Positions 46,113 through 55,036 of a stretch of 64,000 nucleotides of DNA are shown piece by piece (positions within the stretch are counted from its first letter, which is position 1; every line of letters starts with the position of its first letter). Made by a program: the position numbers and the translations under genes. Source of the DNA: Arthrobacter sp. zg-Y238 (GTDB lineage: Bacteria > Actinomycetota > Actinomycetes > Actinomycetales > Micrococcaceae); the NCBI RefSeq assembly GCF_024385525.1, contig NZ_JANFLU010000011.1:310001-374000 (forward strand), in the 5' to 3' direction. The notes beneath the pieces were generated by a model. The model had not been told where the DNA came from. It did no database searches and was given only the letters and a program-made list of their open reading frames with translations.

Positions 46113-46252
46113 TCACACAGTGTGCCAACAGCACCTCCGGACCGCCACCATCAGGTTGCTTATGAACTTGACTCTGTCCCTACCCTTGCAAGAGAGTGGA
46201 GTAGGTAGTATTGCCAGCCAGCAATAGACCTCACCACCGAGGAGCACACGTT

Positions 46253-47926
46253 ATGACAGACGCAGGACAGCAGCATTCCACTACCGGCCAGAACGACGCC
46301 GGAGACCCGAAGACCCTGACCACACGCCAGGGACACCCGGTCTACGACAACCAGAACACCCGGACTGTGGGAGCTCGTGGCCCGGCCACGCTGGAGAACT
46401 ACCAGCTCCTCGAGAAGATCAGCCACTTCGACCGTGAGCGGATCCCCGAGCGCGTGGTCCACGCCCGCGGCTTCGTGGCGTACGGCGAGTTCGAAGCGAC
46501 CGGCAAGTGGGGCGACGAGCCCATTGCCAAGTACACCCGCGCCAAGCTTTTCTCCGAGCCGGGCAAGAAGACCGACCTGGCCATCCGCCTTTCCTCGGTT
46601 ATCGGTGGCCGGGACTCTTCGGAGACCGCCCGTGACCCGCGCGGCTTTGCCGTGAAGTTCTACACCGAAGACGGCAACTGGGACCTGGTCGGCAACAACC
46701 TCGGCGTCTTCTTCATCCGCGATGCCATCAAGTTCCCCGACGTGATCCACTCCCTGAAGCCGGACCCCGTCACCTTCCGCCAGGAACCGGCCCGCATCTT
46801 CGACTTCATGTCGCAGACTCCCGAAGCCATGCACATGCTGGTGAACCTCTTCAGCCCGCGCGGCATCCCGGCCGACTACCGCCACATGCAGGGCTTCGGC
46901 GTTAACACCTACCGCTGGGTCAACGCTGCCGGCGAGTCGAAGCTGGTCAAGTACCACTTCCAGCCGCGGGAAGGCGTGAAGTCCCTCACCGAGGAAGACG
47001 CCGCCAACATCCAGGCCAATGATCTGGGCCATGCGTCGAAGGACCTCTACGAGGCCATCGAACGCGGCGACTACCCGAAGTGGGACCTGTACGTCCAGAT
47101 GATGGATGACCACGACCATCCGGAACTGGACTTCGATCCGCTGGATGACACCAAGACGTGGCCGGAGCAGGATTTCGAACCCAAGCTCATTGGCACCATG
47201 ACCCTGAACCGCAACGTCACCGACCACCACAACGAAAACGAGCAGATTGCTTTCGGTACCGGTGTTCTGGTGGACGGGCTGGAATTCTCCGACGACAAGA
47301 TGCTCGTTGGCCGTACGTTCAGCTACTCCGATACGCAGCGTTACCGCGTAGGCCCGAACTACCTGCAGCTTCCGGTGAACTCGGCGAAGAACGCACGGGT
47401 CGCCACCAACCAGCGCGGCGGCCAGATGTCCTACGGCACCGACCTCGCGCCGGGGCAGAACCCGCACGTGAACTACGAGCCGAACATCACCGGCGGCCTG
47501 CAGGAAGCACCCAAGCCGGAACAGGCTGAAGTCGGTCCCGAGCTTGAGGGTCGCCTGACCCGCGCCCGCCTGCCCCGCACGAACGACTACATGCAGGCCG
47601 GCCAGCGCTACCAGCTGATGGAGCAGTGGGAGAAGGACGACTTGGTCGCCAACTTCATTGCCAACGTCGGCCAGGCTGTCCGCCCGGTGCAGGAGCGCAT
47701 GCTCTGGCACTTCTACATGACCGACGACGAGCTGGGCGCACGCGTCGGAGAGGGCCTGGGCATCAGCTTGGACGAGATCAAGGATCTCGGCCCGCTGGCC
47801 ACCCAGACGCTCAATGAGGAAGAAACCGAGCGCATGAAGAACCTGGGCCATAACGGTCCCCGGAACGTCGAAGGCCTGACCATGACTCACTGCGTGCCCA
47901 ATGAGCACGTGGTAGTTTCCCGGTAA
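46253..47926 (+). CDS. katA: Heme catalase with C-terminal extension
   Basis: 557 aa. The catalytic His70 is in [46 protein letters not shown] carries the distal Asn; the proximal heme Tyr is in [14 protein letters not shown]. It decomposes hydrogen peroxide in the cytosol. The length exceeds the ~490 of small-subunit catalases by about 60 residues at the C-terminus ([15 protein letters not shown]...), without the full large-subunit domain. Start 46253 has GAGGAG upstream. A strong terminator shared with the convergent gene follows. No linked OxyR or FurA gene is seen. Confidence 0.95.
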   Translation: MTDAGQQHSTTGQNDAGDPKTLTTRQGHPVYDNQNTRTVGARGPATLENYQLLEKISHFDRERIPERVVHARGFVAYGEFEATGKWGDEPIAKYTRAKLFSEPGKKTDLAIRLSSVIGGRDSSETARDPRGFAVKFYTEDGNWDLVGNNLGVFFIRDAIKFPDVIHSLKPDPVTFRQEPARIFDFMSQTPEAMHMLVNLFSPRGIPADYRHMQGFGVNTYRWVNAAGESKLVKYHFQPREGVKSLTEEDAANIQANDLGHASKDLYEAIERGDYPKWDLYVQMMDDHDHPELDFDPLDDTKTWPEQDFEPKLIGTMTLNRNVTDHHNENEQIAFGTGVLVDGLEFSDDKMLVGRTFSYSDTQRYRVGPNYLQLPVNSAKNARVATNQRGGQMSYGTDLAPGQNPHVNYEPNITGGLQEAPKPEQAEVGPELEGRLTRARLPRTNDYMQAGQRYQLMEQWEKDDLVANFIANVGQAVRPVQERMLWHFYMTDDELGARVGEGLGISLDEIKDLGPLATQTLNEEETERMKNLGHNGPRNVEGLTMTHCVPNEHVVVSR

Positions 47927-47940
47927 TTAGCTTTCACACA

Positions 47941-47987
47941 ACGACGGCGCGGGCGCACTTTTGGTGCGTTCCGCGCCGTCGTCGTTT
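47941..47987. terminator. Terminator between catalase and Stealth genes
   Basis: ACGACGGCGCGG (47941-47952) pairs with CCGCGCCGTCGT (47971-47982), with an inner GCGCAC/GTGCG stem, followed by CGTTTAAT. The stem resembles the terminator after icd. Confidence 0.85.
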
Positions 47988-47993
47988 AATCCC

Positions 47994-49589
47994 CTACTTT
48001 TCCCAAGGTGCCCGGACCGGGAAGTACTTTTCCAAAAACTCCGTCACCCGTTCGGCCCGTTCCGCCGCGGGGACTTCCGGGAAGCTTCCGTCATTGAGGC
48101 AGAACATGTCCTTGTGGCGTTTGGCGAGCAGCCGGTCCATCATCTTCAGACCGGCATAGCTGGTGGTGTCCACGTACCGAACCTTCGCTGTCTCCTGCGT
48201 GACCGCCCGGCCGGTGAGCAGCGCGTAGTAGTGGTAGAGCGAGTTGGTCACGGAGATGTTGTCCTTGGCCCGGAAGGTGCTCGCGGCCGTGGCAGCGAAC
48301 TCCTCGGGGAATTCCTCCTCCATTTCCAGCAGGACGCTGCGGCGCAGGGGAGCTGCCGTGTGTTCCAGGTGGCGGGTGGTGACCCGGCCGAAGCGCTCCC
48401 AAAGCAGCCGCCGGTTCACCCTTGCAGCATTTTCGAAGCCGCTGCGCTCGGAATCGTTGGCGCCCAGGCCAATCCGGGTGCTGGCCTCGATGAACTTGGT
48501 GATCCCGCCGGGGGAGAAGAACATGTCCGGGGCAACCGGACGGCCAAAGAACATGTCGTCATTGGAGTACAGGAAGTGCTCCGCCAGTCCCGGGATGTGC
48601 TGCAGCTGGGCCTCGACCGCCTGGGAGTTGTGCGTGGGCAGCACGGACGGGTCCTTGAAATGCTCCGACGCCGGCACGAAGGTGACGGACGGATGCTCAG
48701 CCAGCCAGTCCGGCCGCGGCGAGTCCGAGGCAATGAAGATGCGGCGGATCCAGGGCGCGAACATGTGCACCGAACGAAGGGCGTATTTCAATTCGTTGAT
48801 CTGCCGGAACCGGGCCTCGTGGTCATCGCCTTCGCCCACCACGACGCCGCTCATCCGGGCGGCACGGGCGGCCTGGAACTCGGGGGAACTGCCGTCCACC
48901 CAGGAGAACACCAGATCGATGTCGAACCGGATGTCCGTGGCGTGGTCCGCGAACATGTTCTCGATGGTCGGCCAAGCCAATCCGTGCTTTTCCACGGTGC
49001 CGCGGACCGCCTCGCTGGCCGGGAGGGTGCGGCGGGTCAGGGAGTTCTCCACGGGCAGGGTGATGTTCTCGCCCTCCAGGTCCCATAGTTCAATCTGCAC
49101 GCCGGCCGAGCTTGAAATCAGCAGGTTGGTGCCGGTAAACGCCCGCGGACGGTACACCCGGATGATCCGGGCCTTGTCGATGGAGGAGAGGTCGCCGTCT
49201 GCGATCAGCAGGGTGCGGCTCTTTTTGGTATCGACGGTCCGGGCGTAGAACGGTTCGTCGCGGCAGGCCTCGACCATCGCCTTCCGGAGCTGCTGGCGCA
49301 TCCGGAGGTCGACCGCGATCACCGGCCGCTGGTCATTTCCGCGCACCAGAAGGTAGGTCACACCGGCGTCGTCGAGTACACGGCGTACGAAGAGCAGGTC
49401 CTCGACCATGGCCTCGTGCGGTGTGAGTCCTGTATCCATGAGGGCCAGGCGGCCCTTGACCAGGGCGACATTGGTTCGTTGTTCCACTCGCTGGAGCACC
49501 GCGGGGGAAGCGGCGAGCAGGGTCTCCGGTTCTAGATCCGGTTCCGGGGCTCCGAAGTAGATATCGTGTTCAGCAGCTGTATCGGTAAT
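47994..49589 (-). CDS. Stealth-family exopolysaccharide phosphotransferase (possible ATT start)
   Basis: Stealth CR1/CR2 region: DIDLVFSWVDGSSPEFQAAR, RFRQINELKYALRSVHMFAPWIRRIFIASDS and HFLYSNDDMFFGRPVAPDMFF; CR3/CR4 follow. Such proteins move hexose- or GlcNAc-1-phosphate to build capsule-like phosphodiester polymers. The usual start would be a GTG at 49499 (501 aa), but that has no ribosome binding site. Thirty codons upstream an ATT at 49589 is in frame, five bases after a perfect AGGAGG (49595-49600), directly after an in-frame TAG. This would give a 531-aa protein beginning (M)TDTAAEHDIYFGAPE. No other polysaccharide genes are near. Confidence 0.85.
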   Translation of the reverse strand: MTDTAAEHDIYFGAPEPDLEPETLLAASPAVLQRVEQRTNVALVKGRLALMDTGLTPHEAMVEDLLFVRRVLDDAGVTYLLVRGNDQRPVIAVDLRMRQQLRKAMVEACRDEPFYARTVDTKKSRTLLIADGDLSSIDKARIIRVYRPRAFTGTNLLISSSAGVQIELWDLEGENITLPVENSLTRRTLPASEAVRGTVEKHGLAWPTIENMFADHATDIRFDIDLVFSWVDGSSPEFQAARAARMSGVVVGEGDDHEARFRQINELKYALRSVHMFAPWIRRIFIASDSPRPDWLAEHPSVTFVPASEHFKDPSVLPTHNSQAVEAQLQHIPGLAEHFLYSNDDMFFGRPVAPDMFFSPGGITKFIEASTRIGLGANDSERSGFENAARVNRRLLWERFGRVTTRHLEHTAAPLRRSVLLEMEEEFPEEFAATAASTFRAKDNISVTNSLYHYYALLTGRAVTQETAKVRYVDTTSYAGLKMMDRLLAKRHKDMFCLNDGSFPEVPAAERAERVTEFLEKYFPVRAPWEK

Positions 49590-49818
49590 AGGAACCTCCT
49601 AGGGCGGGTAGGCGCCCACAGTGCAGGCGCTGATGAGTGCTGCGTTGCACGGGAACTGCTGCCGGGCGTCCGGCGGGTCCTTTCGGATGCGCCGGGGATG
49701 CTCCGAACGCTATGTGCTCAACTGCGGGCCGCCAGTAGCATTGTCTTCGGACACGGACATTCCGGGAGTAGATGTGGGATACCGTAACACCGCCCGTGGC
49801 AGCACCGCCCATAAAGCC

Positions 49819-50469
49819 ATGGCCCGTAACATAACCGCCCGTAACAGTGGCCTGCTCGCGGCAGCATTGCTCCTCACCAGTATCTCATCCTGTGCTGCTC
49901 CGCCGCAGGAGGGCCCGACGTCGTCCGCCCCGCAATGGGCCACCTATACGACGGCGGATAGCAGTCTCCGCTTCGAGCACCCGTCCGGCTGGGACATCCG
50001 GGAGCTTCCGGCTCGCGCCAATGATCCGGCAGGCGGGGTGTCCCTGGAAGTGGTCGACGACGGCGGCCGCGTGCTTGCCCGGCTGGACACCGGCATCATC
50101 ACGGACCTGAGCTGCTCCGAACCCGCCGAACCGGCGTCCTACGTGGAGTATGAGAGCGTGCCGATGCCGGCGTTGGAGTCCAAACAGGGGTCTGACCAGC
50201 GTTTTGTTTACCGTTCCCTAGCGCCGTCCGGGGGCCTGGCAGCGCAGGCGACCTACGCCGTGGTGAGCGGACAGCAGCAGAGTCCGGAGTGCGGGCTGTT
50301 CGATTTCTTCACGCTGACCGAGTCCAGCGGGGGACGGTTCGCGGGGGAGTATGCGGCCAGTTCCGGGGTGTCGCAGGAGGAATACCTTGAAGGTGTTTCC
50401 CGGTACCGGGAAACACAGGAATACCGGGACCTTCGAGAGATGCTGACGTCACTGCGCAACGCGGATTAG
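49819..50469 (+). CDS. Putative secreted lipoprotein, unknown function
   Basis: 216 aa. Signal peptide MARNITARNSGLLAAALLLTSISSC with the lipobox Cys25. The mature part has FEHPSGWDIRELP, a phrase common in PsbP-like or DUF-type actinobacterial lipoproteins, and ends in a charged helix (EEYLEGVSRYRETQEYRD). I do not recognise the family with certainty. Start 49819 gives the proper signal peptide; a GTG farther upstream is in frame. Confidence 0.7.
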   Translation: MARNITARNSGLLAAALLLTSISSCAAPPQEGPTSSAPQWATYTTADSSLRFEHPSGWDIRELPARANDPAGGVSLEVVDDGGRVLARLDTGIITDLSCSEPAEPASYVEYESVPMPALESKQGSDQRFVYRSLAPSGGLAAQATYAVVSGQQQSPECGLFDFFTLTESSGGRFAGEYAASSGVSQEEYLEGVSRYRETQEYRDLREMLTSLRNAD

Positions 50470-50490
50470 CTGCGGTGTCCACTGGCTCCC

Positions 50491-50540
50491 GGTTTACTTG
50501 CCCGCGGCGGTTTACATGCCCGGGCCGGTTTACTTGCCCG
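50491..50540. repeat. Triplet of GGTTTACwTGCCCG at the end of the GNAT-like gene
   Basis: A 14-bp unit is repeated at 50491, 50509 and 50527 with an exact 18-bp period. The third copy contains the stop codon of the minus-strand gene, so the gene end has been triplicated. Confidence 0.8.
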
Positions 50541-51117
50541 GGTCGGCGGAAGCTGCGCGCCGCCGTCGCGACTTGCGTGGCGGCCGGAGCGTGAAACGGG
50601 ACCAATGCTCGCGCGGCACGAGCTTGTGGAATTCCCTTTTGGCGGCAAGGTGCTCCCGGGTCTCCGGGCAGAAGGGCAACACCGCCACACGCCGGCGCAG
50701 GGAATCAGTGAGGACTTCCTCGATGAGCAGGGCCTGGACTTTGCTGGGCCGGTAATCCGGATCAACCGTCGTCCGCAGGGCCCAGAGCTCTCCCCGGTGC
50801 ATTTCATACCGGAGGTAGGCCGCCAGGGTGCCGTCTATGAAGAGTTCGTACCGGCCGTGCAGGTGGTTGTTGTAAACACTCGTATTGTCCGGTGTCACCC
50901 TTTGCGGTTTGAGCGCACGTTCTCGGCCCCGGCTCGCATCACCGCGTCCTTCCAAAGCGGACAGAACGGTGAGGTAGCGTTCCCTGGTTTCACTGTTCGG
51001 GCTGCGGGCGAGGTCATCGGCTGCAGAGGCAACCCGTTCCTGCAGATCCGTAGTGGTGAGCGCACCGAGGTTTGGCGTCGGCTCGGCCGCAGGGGCGGTA
51101 GGGGTCAGGGGGTTCAC
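50530..51117 (-). CDS. GNAT-like acetyltransferase (short PF14542-type), with extended N-terminus
   Basis: 195 aa from the GTG at 51117, which has GGAG about seven bases upstream. The C-terminal half YNNHLHGRYELFIDGTLAAYLRYEMHRGELWALRTTVDPDYRPSKVQALLIEEVL...VAVLPFCPETREHLA matches the small GCN5-like fold (YidJ/GNAT-like, PF14542-type) in which VDP and a P-x-C-P-type strand are typical. The first ~90 residues are Pro/Ala-rich then helical and unrecognised. Target unknown. The basic tail KSRRRRAASADPGK abuts the triplicated repeat. Confidence 0.65.
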   Translation of the reverse strand: MNPLTPTAPAAEPTPNLGALTTTDLQERVASAADDLARSPNSETRERYLTVLSALEGRGDASRGRERALKPQRVTPDNTSVYNNHLHGRYELFIDGTLAAYLRYEMHRGELWALRTTVDPDYRPSKVQALLIEEVLTDSLRRRVAVLPFCPETREHLAAKREFHKLVPREHWSRFTLRPPRKSRRRRAASADPGK

Positions 51118-51320
51118 AGCAGGCTCCGCGGAGGTAGGACCGGGTGGACAGCTGCTGGACCACGTCCAGACGATACTCCCAAATGCGGAACTTATAAGCA
51201 AGCTGATTACTTAGAGCCACTCTGGTGCCCTGTGGATAAGTCGTTAGGCTCTGCAGCGGCCTGATTACTATGGCCGAACCGACTTTGTCTCTCGGCCCAC
51301 CCAGCGTTGGGGGTTTTCGA

Positions 51321-51998
51321 ATGAGTAGAACTGAAGTGCTCCGTCCTGCTGTGCGGTTGAAGGTCGCGACCGCCGCGGTTGCGGTCCCGTTGCTGTTCCT
51401 GACGGCGTGTTCCGGAGCGGCGGGCGATTCAGGGGATTCCGGAGCGGGGGAGTCGCCTTCGAGTGCGGCTGCCACAGCTTCCGAAACGCCGACGCCGACC
51501 CCCACTCCCAGCGCCAAGTACAAGCCGGCGTCGGCTGAGGGACCGGCGGAGAACGTTCCGCTGCCGGTGATGCCCGAGGAGGCGAAGGTTGAGTCGAAGG
51601 AAGGGCTCGAGGCCTTTGCCCGGTACTGGTACGACCTGGTGAATTACGGCTTCGAGACCGGAGACGTGGAACCGATCCGCGCGATCAGCGGCCCGGACTG
51701 TGCCGTCTGTGACACTTTCTACCTAATGGTGGGTAAAGGGTATGAAAACGATGACTGGATCGTGGGAGGCCAAATCGAAGTGCAAGGTGTCCACTCCGAC
51801 TTCGTGCTGACGCCGGACGGCCGCTTCCAGGTCCTTATCCGCGAAAGGCAGGAGACACTCATGTACTACGGCCCCGCAGGGCTCTATAACGAGTACCCAG
51901 GGGCTGAGTCCTTCGGAGTCCAAATGATCGAGGCAACCCACACGGGTAATAGCTGGTATGCAGACAAGGTTGTAACGATCCAAAGTCCACCAAAATGA
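51321..51998 (+). CDS. DUF6318-type lipoprotein
   Basis: 225 aa. Signal peptide with lipobox FLTAC (Cys30), a Ser/Thr/Pro linker (TPTPTPTPS), then LPVMPEEAKVESKEGLEAFARYWYDLVNYGFETGDVEPIRAISGPDCAVC, the recognisable DUF6318 core of Micrococcaceae lipoproteins. Function is unknown; surface-exposed. Start 51321 (MSRTEVL) fits the signal peptide. Its stop overlaps the start of the next gene by ATGA, so both are translated together. Confidence 0.82.
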   Translation: MSRTEVLRPAVRLKVATAAVAVPLLFLTACSGAAGDSGDSGAGESPSSAAATASETPTPTPTPSAKYKPASAEGPAENVPLPVMPEEAKVESKEGLEAFARYWYDLVNYGFETGDVEPIRAISGPDCAVCDTFYLMVGKGYENDDWIVGGQIEVQGVHSDFVLTPDGRFQVLIRERQETLMYYGPAGLYNEYPGAESFGVQMIEATHTGNSWYADKVVTIQSPPK

Positions 51999-52888
51999 GG
52001 GCACATCGGGGGATCGCGTCTATAGGAGCTGCGTCTTTCTGCGTCGCTCTATCCACTGCTTCAGTGTTGTACGCGGCTGATGCAGGCGGGGGCTGGAACG
52101 GCGGCGATTCTGTGATTGGGTCTGCCTACCATCAGCACCCAGGAAGCGGTGTCTGGACGCAGATCCAAGTTGGGATCCCTGATGACCCCAACGGGTACTA
52201 TTTCGAGCCTGTGTGCTTTGATGATCTGGAAGGAGACGTCGGCTGTTTGGCAGCCAATCAGGCCGCTTGCACAGCCGGCGAGGACGGGAGATTGGTCTAC
52301 TGGTACTCCGGCCTAAAGGGAACCGACTCGAACACTTGGTCACTAGTCGATGAAACCCCGTCCTGCATCTACTCCGAAGAGCCGGTCGACATCGGCGAGC
52401 AGATCCAGGGGCAGATCCTCACAGCGTTTCAGGAGCGGCCGATAGCAGCAGGGAAACTGGTCCTGCAGCCCAGTCCGCACACCTTGATAGGGATGGAAAC
52501 CAACGTTTACGTCGAGGCCTCGGAGCAGGTCTTTGAAATGGTCCTGCTGGAACAGACGGTCCGGATTGTCGCCACGCCCACCGAGTTCGAACTGAACTAC
52601 GGGGACGGCACGGCCTACGGGCCCACCAGTGTCCCGGGAGCCCCGTTGATCCAGGGTCGGTGGGGCGAGCAGACCCAGACCAGCCACAAATACACGGCCA
52701 GCGGCGATTACCAAGTGGGTGCCACTGTGCATTTCTCCGGAACCTATTCCGTGAACGGGGGGCCGATGATTCCCATCGATGGCCGGGCAGCGGTGTCCTC
52801 CGAACCCCAGACCCTGAGCGTCTGGCGGGCGGAAACCCGCAGCGTCGCCGACAACTGCCTGGTGAACCCTAGCGGCGTCGGATGTTAG
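51995..52888 (+). CDS. Secreted PKD-like protein, unknown function
   Basis: 297 aa. A hydrophobic N-terminal stretch (about residues 8-28, ending YAADAGG) is a likely signal peptide. Toward the C-terminus, FELNYGDGTAYGPTSV...SHKYTASGDYQVGATVHFSG has the shape of a PKD domain (YGDG then Y-x-x-x-G-x-Y). Paired Cys residues suggest disulfides outside the cell. It is translationally coupled (ATGA) to the DUF6318 lipoprotein, so the two may work together at the surface. Related actinobacterial proteins are uncharacterised. Confidence 0.75.
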   Translation: MRAHRGIASIGAASFCVALSTASVLYAADAGGGWNGGDSVIGSAYHQHPGSGVWTQIQVGIPDDPNGYYFEPVCFDDLEGDVGCLAANQAACTAGEDGRLVYWYSGLKGTDSNTWSLVDETPSCIYSEEPVDIGEQIQGQILTAFQERPIAAGKLVLQPSPHTLIGMETNVYVEASEQVFEMVLLEQTVRIVATPTEFELNYGDGTAYGPTSVPGAPLIQGRWGEQTQTSHKYTASGDYQVGATVHFSGTYSVNGGPMIPIDGRAAVSSEPQTLSVWRAETRSVADNCLVNPSGVGC

Positions 52889-53139
52889 CCTGGCGCACAG
52901 GCTGGTATCAGTCTGCGAACTACGGTTTCAAGCCGGTGAAGTGGGGCTCGTGGAGCGACAAGCAGCCCGGAGTGTGACAGCGATCAGCCGGTACCGGCCC
53001 GGCAGAGCGGTGCGGCACATAGTCGGGCTCTTCTTGCCTGTCCATGCCGAGCAGTCTGCCCCGGCGGGCCGCGAATCGCGTGAGCTCCGGGCGCCGGGCC
53101 CGGAAATCCTTCGATTTGTCGGAATCCCTACGGTTTGTG
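52889..53139. other. Non-coding part of convergent gap; possible DUF6318-like remnant
   Basis: Between the PKD-like gene and repeat cluster 2. A short plus-strand frame (about 52888-52977) encodes GWYQSANYGFKPVKWGS, reminiscent of the WYDLVNYGFETGD part of DUF6318. No start or ribosome binding site was found; it may be a gene remnant. The rest shows nothing recognisable. Confidence 0.35.
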
Positions 53140-53525
53140 ACAATCCCTGCGCCGCGCAGCGCGGGGATCCGGACAAGGTGCGGGGATTCGGACAAACCGC
53201 AGGGGGGATCCGGACAACGTGCGGGGATTCGGACAAAGCGCAGGGTGGATCCGGACAAGGTGCGGGGATCCGGACAACGTGCGGGGATTCGGACAAACCG
53301 CAGGGTGGATCCGGACAAGGTGCGGGGATTCGGACAAACCGCAGGGGGATTGGGACAAAGCGCAGGGGGGATCCGGACAACGTGCGGGGATTCGGACAAA
53401 CCGCAGGGGGATTGGGACAAAGCGCAGGGGGGATCCGGACAAGGTGCGGGGATTGGGACAACCGCAGGGGGATCCGGACGAGGTGCGGGGATTCGGACAA
53501 ACCGCAGGGATGATCCGGACAAGGA
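53140..53525. repeat. Tandem 19-22-bp repeat array (cluster 2), related to cluster 1
   Basis: About 18 head-to-tail units of GGATYCGGACAA followed by a variable pair and YGCRGGG run from 53165 to 53525. Two subtypes mostly alternate: GGATCCGGACAAGGTGCGG and GGATTCGGACAAACCGCAGG. The array opens with a palindrome (ATCCCTGCGC / GCGCGGGGAT, 53143-53169) that resembles the inner hairpin of cluster 1. It lies in the convergent gap between the PKD-like and MSMEG_6728 genes. There are no unique spacers, so it is not CRISPR. Confidence 0.92.
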
Positions 53526-53596
53526 TGGCGAAGTGGAAGTCGTCACCACCGCGACCATGAAGGTACGTGCATGGCGGACCCAACAGATGACAGCGG

Positions 53597-54400
53597 CTAG
53601 ACCGATTCCGGGCGCGGCACCGCAAACAGTGTCCGGGGATCCTGGAGAACCGCAGGGTAGGAGAACGCTGCCCGGGAAATTTCCCCGTTCAGCTTTACCT
53701 GCCGCACCGCTGTATCGTTCGTGAGCTCCACTGGCCCGGCTCGGCCAAGAAGCAGGCGGGTCCGGTCAGCTGGAGAAAGGACAGCCACCTGGTCGCCGTC
53801 GTCCATGTCCTCCAGCAACCGCAGCAACTGCCGGCCTTTCTTACCGGTGATGGGGGTGCCCTTGGCGGAAAGCATCGGCAGCACGATGGCGGCAGCATCG
53901 CCGTCGGGGACTGCACGCACCACCCACAGTCCTTCATCCGGGCCAGGGTCAACAGGATCCGGAACGTCGGCAGGGGAGGGCCAGACATAGGGCAGCCCGG
54001 CATCGGTATCCGGAAACAGCGGTCCGTACACGTCCGGAGACTTCTCGATCAGGTTGGAGCGGTGACTGCGGTGCAGCTCTTCGTTCCCGATCCAGGCGGG
54101 AAGGTCGACGTCGGCCTCCGAGGCTTCCGCAGCCTCCGGAGCGAACTCCAGGATCTGTTCCCGGACGGTGTCGGCGTGTCCGCGGGCAATCCACTCATCC
54201 GTCATCGCCAGCCCGTAGGCGGTGAGCGCCGGCACGAATCCCTTCCACATCAGGAGGGCGGGGTGGCGCTGCCAGCCGTAATCGGGAACCACCAGCCCGC
54301 GCAATAACTGCAGGGTTTCCACCCGCTGCTTGCCCAGCCGCGCCTGGTCCAGGACGGCGGCGCTGCGGGCGAAGCTCGGATACGGAAGGAAGGTCTGCAC
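53597..54400 (-). CDS. MSMEG_6728 family protein
   Basis: 267 aa starting at a GTG (54398-54400). The N-terminal MQTFLPYPSFARSAAVLDQARLGKQRVE and GWQRHPALLMWKGFVPALTAYGLAM are typical of the MSMEG_6728 family, which is distantly related to pyrimidine-dimer glycosylases (Pyr_excise). The C-terminal half after ~160 (PDEGLWVVRAVPDGDAAAIVLPML) is less conserved. A DNA-repair role is only suggested by the family. It is convergent with the repeat cluster. Confidence 0.78.
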   Translation of the reverse strand: MQTFLPYPSFARSAAVLDQARLGKQRVETLQLLRGLVVPDYGWQRHPALLMWKGFVPALTAYGLAMTDEWIARGHADTVREQILEFAPEAAEASEADVDLPAWIGNEELHRSHRSNLIEKSPDVYGPLFPDTDAGLPYVWPSPADVPDPVDPGPDEGLWVVRAVPDGDAAAIVLPMLSAKGTPITGKKGRQLLRLLEDMDDGDQVAVLSPADRTRLLLGRAGPVELTNDTAVRQVKLNGEISRAAFSYPAVLQDPRTLFAVPRPESV

Positions 54401-54412
54401 GGGCCTAGTCTG

Positions 54413-54970
54413 TCACTGCCCGCCGGCGCCGAGCTGCCGGACCATGATCAGGTCCCGGAAAGTATGGACTCCCACTTGGAAGGACCGGCGTCCGACGGTT
54501 TGGAACCCGGATTTGCGGTAAAAGGACTGCGCCCGAACATTCCGGTTGTTCACGCCCAGCCACATAGACCGGGCGCCCGCGGACTCAGCCGCCCTAGCGG
54601 CAGCTTCCACCAGCTGCCCGGCAAGACCGCTTCCGTGCGCAGTCGGATGCAGGTAGAACTTGCTCAGCTCGGCCGAGGGCTGCATCGCCCGCCTCGACGC
54701 CAGCGCCTCCACCACATCCGGATCCGACGGCGGCGCCAGCACCAGCAGACAGTAACCGCTTAGCCGGCCCTCCGTCCGGGCGACGAGCACACGGCAGGTC
54801 TCGTCGCCGAGATAGCCGGCGAAACGCTCCGCGGAAAGATTCGCCGCGACAAACGCCGCGCTGTCCGCCGGGGTTACCTCAGGCGGACAGGCCAGCGGAA
54901 AGGTGACGGCAGCCAGATCGGCAAGCCCGGGAACATCTTCAAGCGTTGCGGATGAAATGGAAGCTTGCAC
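54413..54970 (-). CDS. GNAT family N-acetyltransferase
   Basis: 185 aa. GNAT features: an N-terminal SATLEDVPGLADLAAVTF, a central strand VLVARTEGRLSGYCLLVL, the acetyl-CoA loop region YLHPTAHGSGLAGQLVEAAARAAESAG and the final MWLGVNNRNVRAQSFYRKSGFQTVGRRSF. It acetylates an unknown amine. Start is a GTG with TATGCT six bases upstream. It ends 12 bp before the MSMEG_6728 gene on the same strand, suggesting one transcript. Confidence 0.9.
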   Translation of the reverse strand: MQASISSATLEDVPGLADLAAVTFPLACPPEVTPADSAAFVAANLSAERFAGYLGDETCRVLVARTEGRLSGYCLLVLAPPSDPDVVEALASRRAMQPSAELSKFYLHPTAHGSGLAGQLVEAAARAAESAGARSMWLGVNNRNVRAQSFYRKSGFQTVGRRSFQVGVHTFRDLIMVRQLGAGGQ

Positions 54971-55036
54971 CCTTCCAGCATAGGCACGGGGAACGCCGGA
55001 CCGGCCCGCCCGCGTAACCCGGCAGGGTTCCCCGAA

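Noticed and set aside
46169-46212. Catalase promoter TTGCAA...TATTGC
   Set aside because: The -10 matches only three consensus bases and alternative boxes are as good; not reported as a feature.
53140-53525. CRISPR array
   Set aside because: Units are directly adjacent, with no unique spacers of constant length and no cas genes.
52920-53558. Open frames through cluster 2, e.g. a minus-strand protein rich in repeated SGSTLRFVRIPA-like units
   Set aside because: Same reason: translation of a tandem DNA array in any frame; no start signals and no non-repeat domain.
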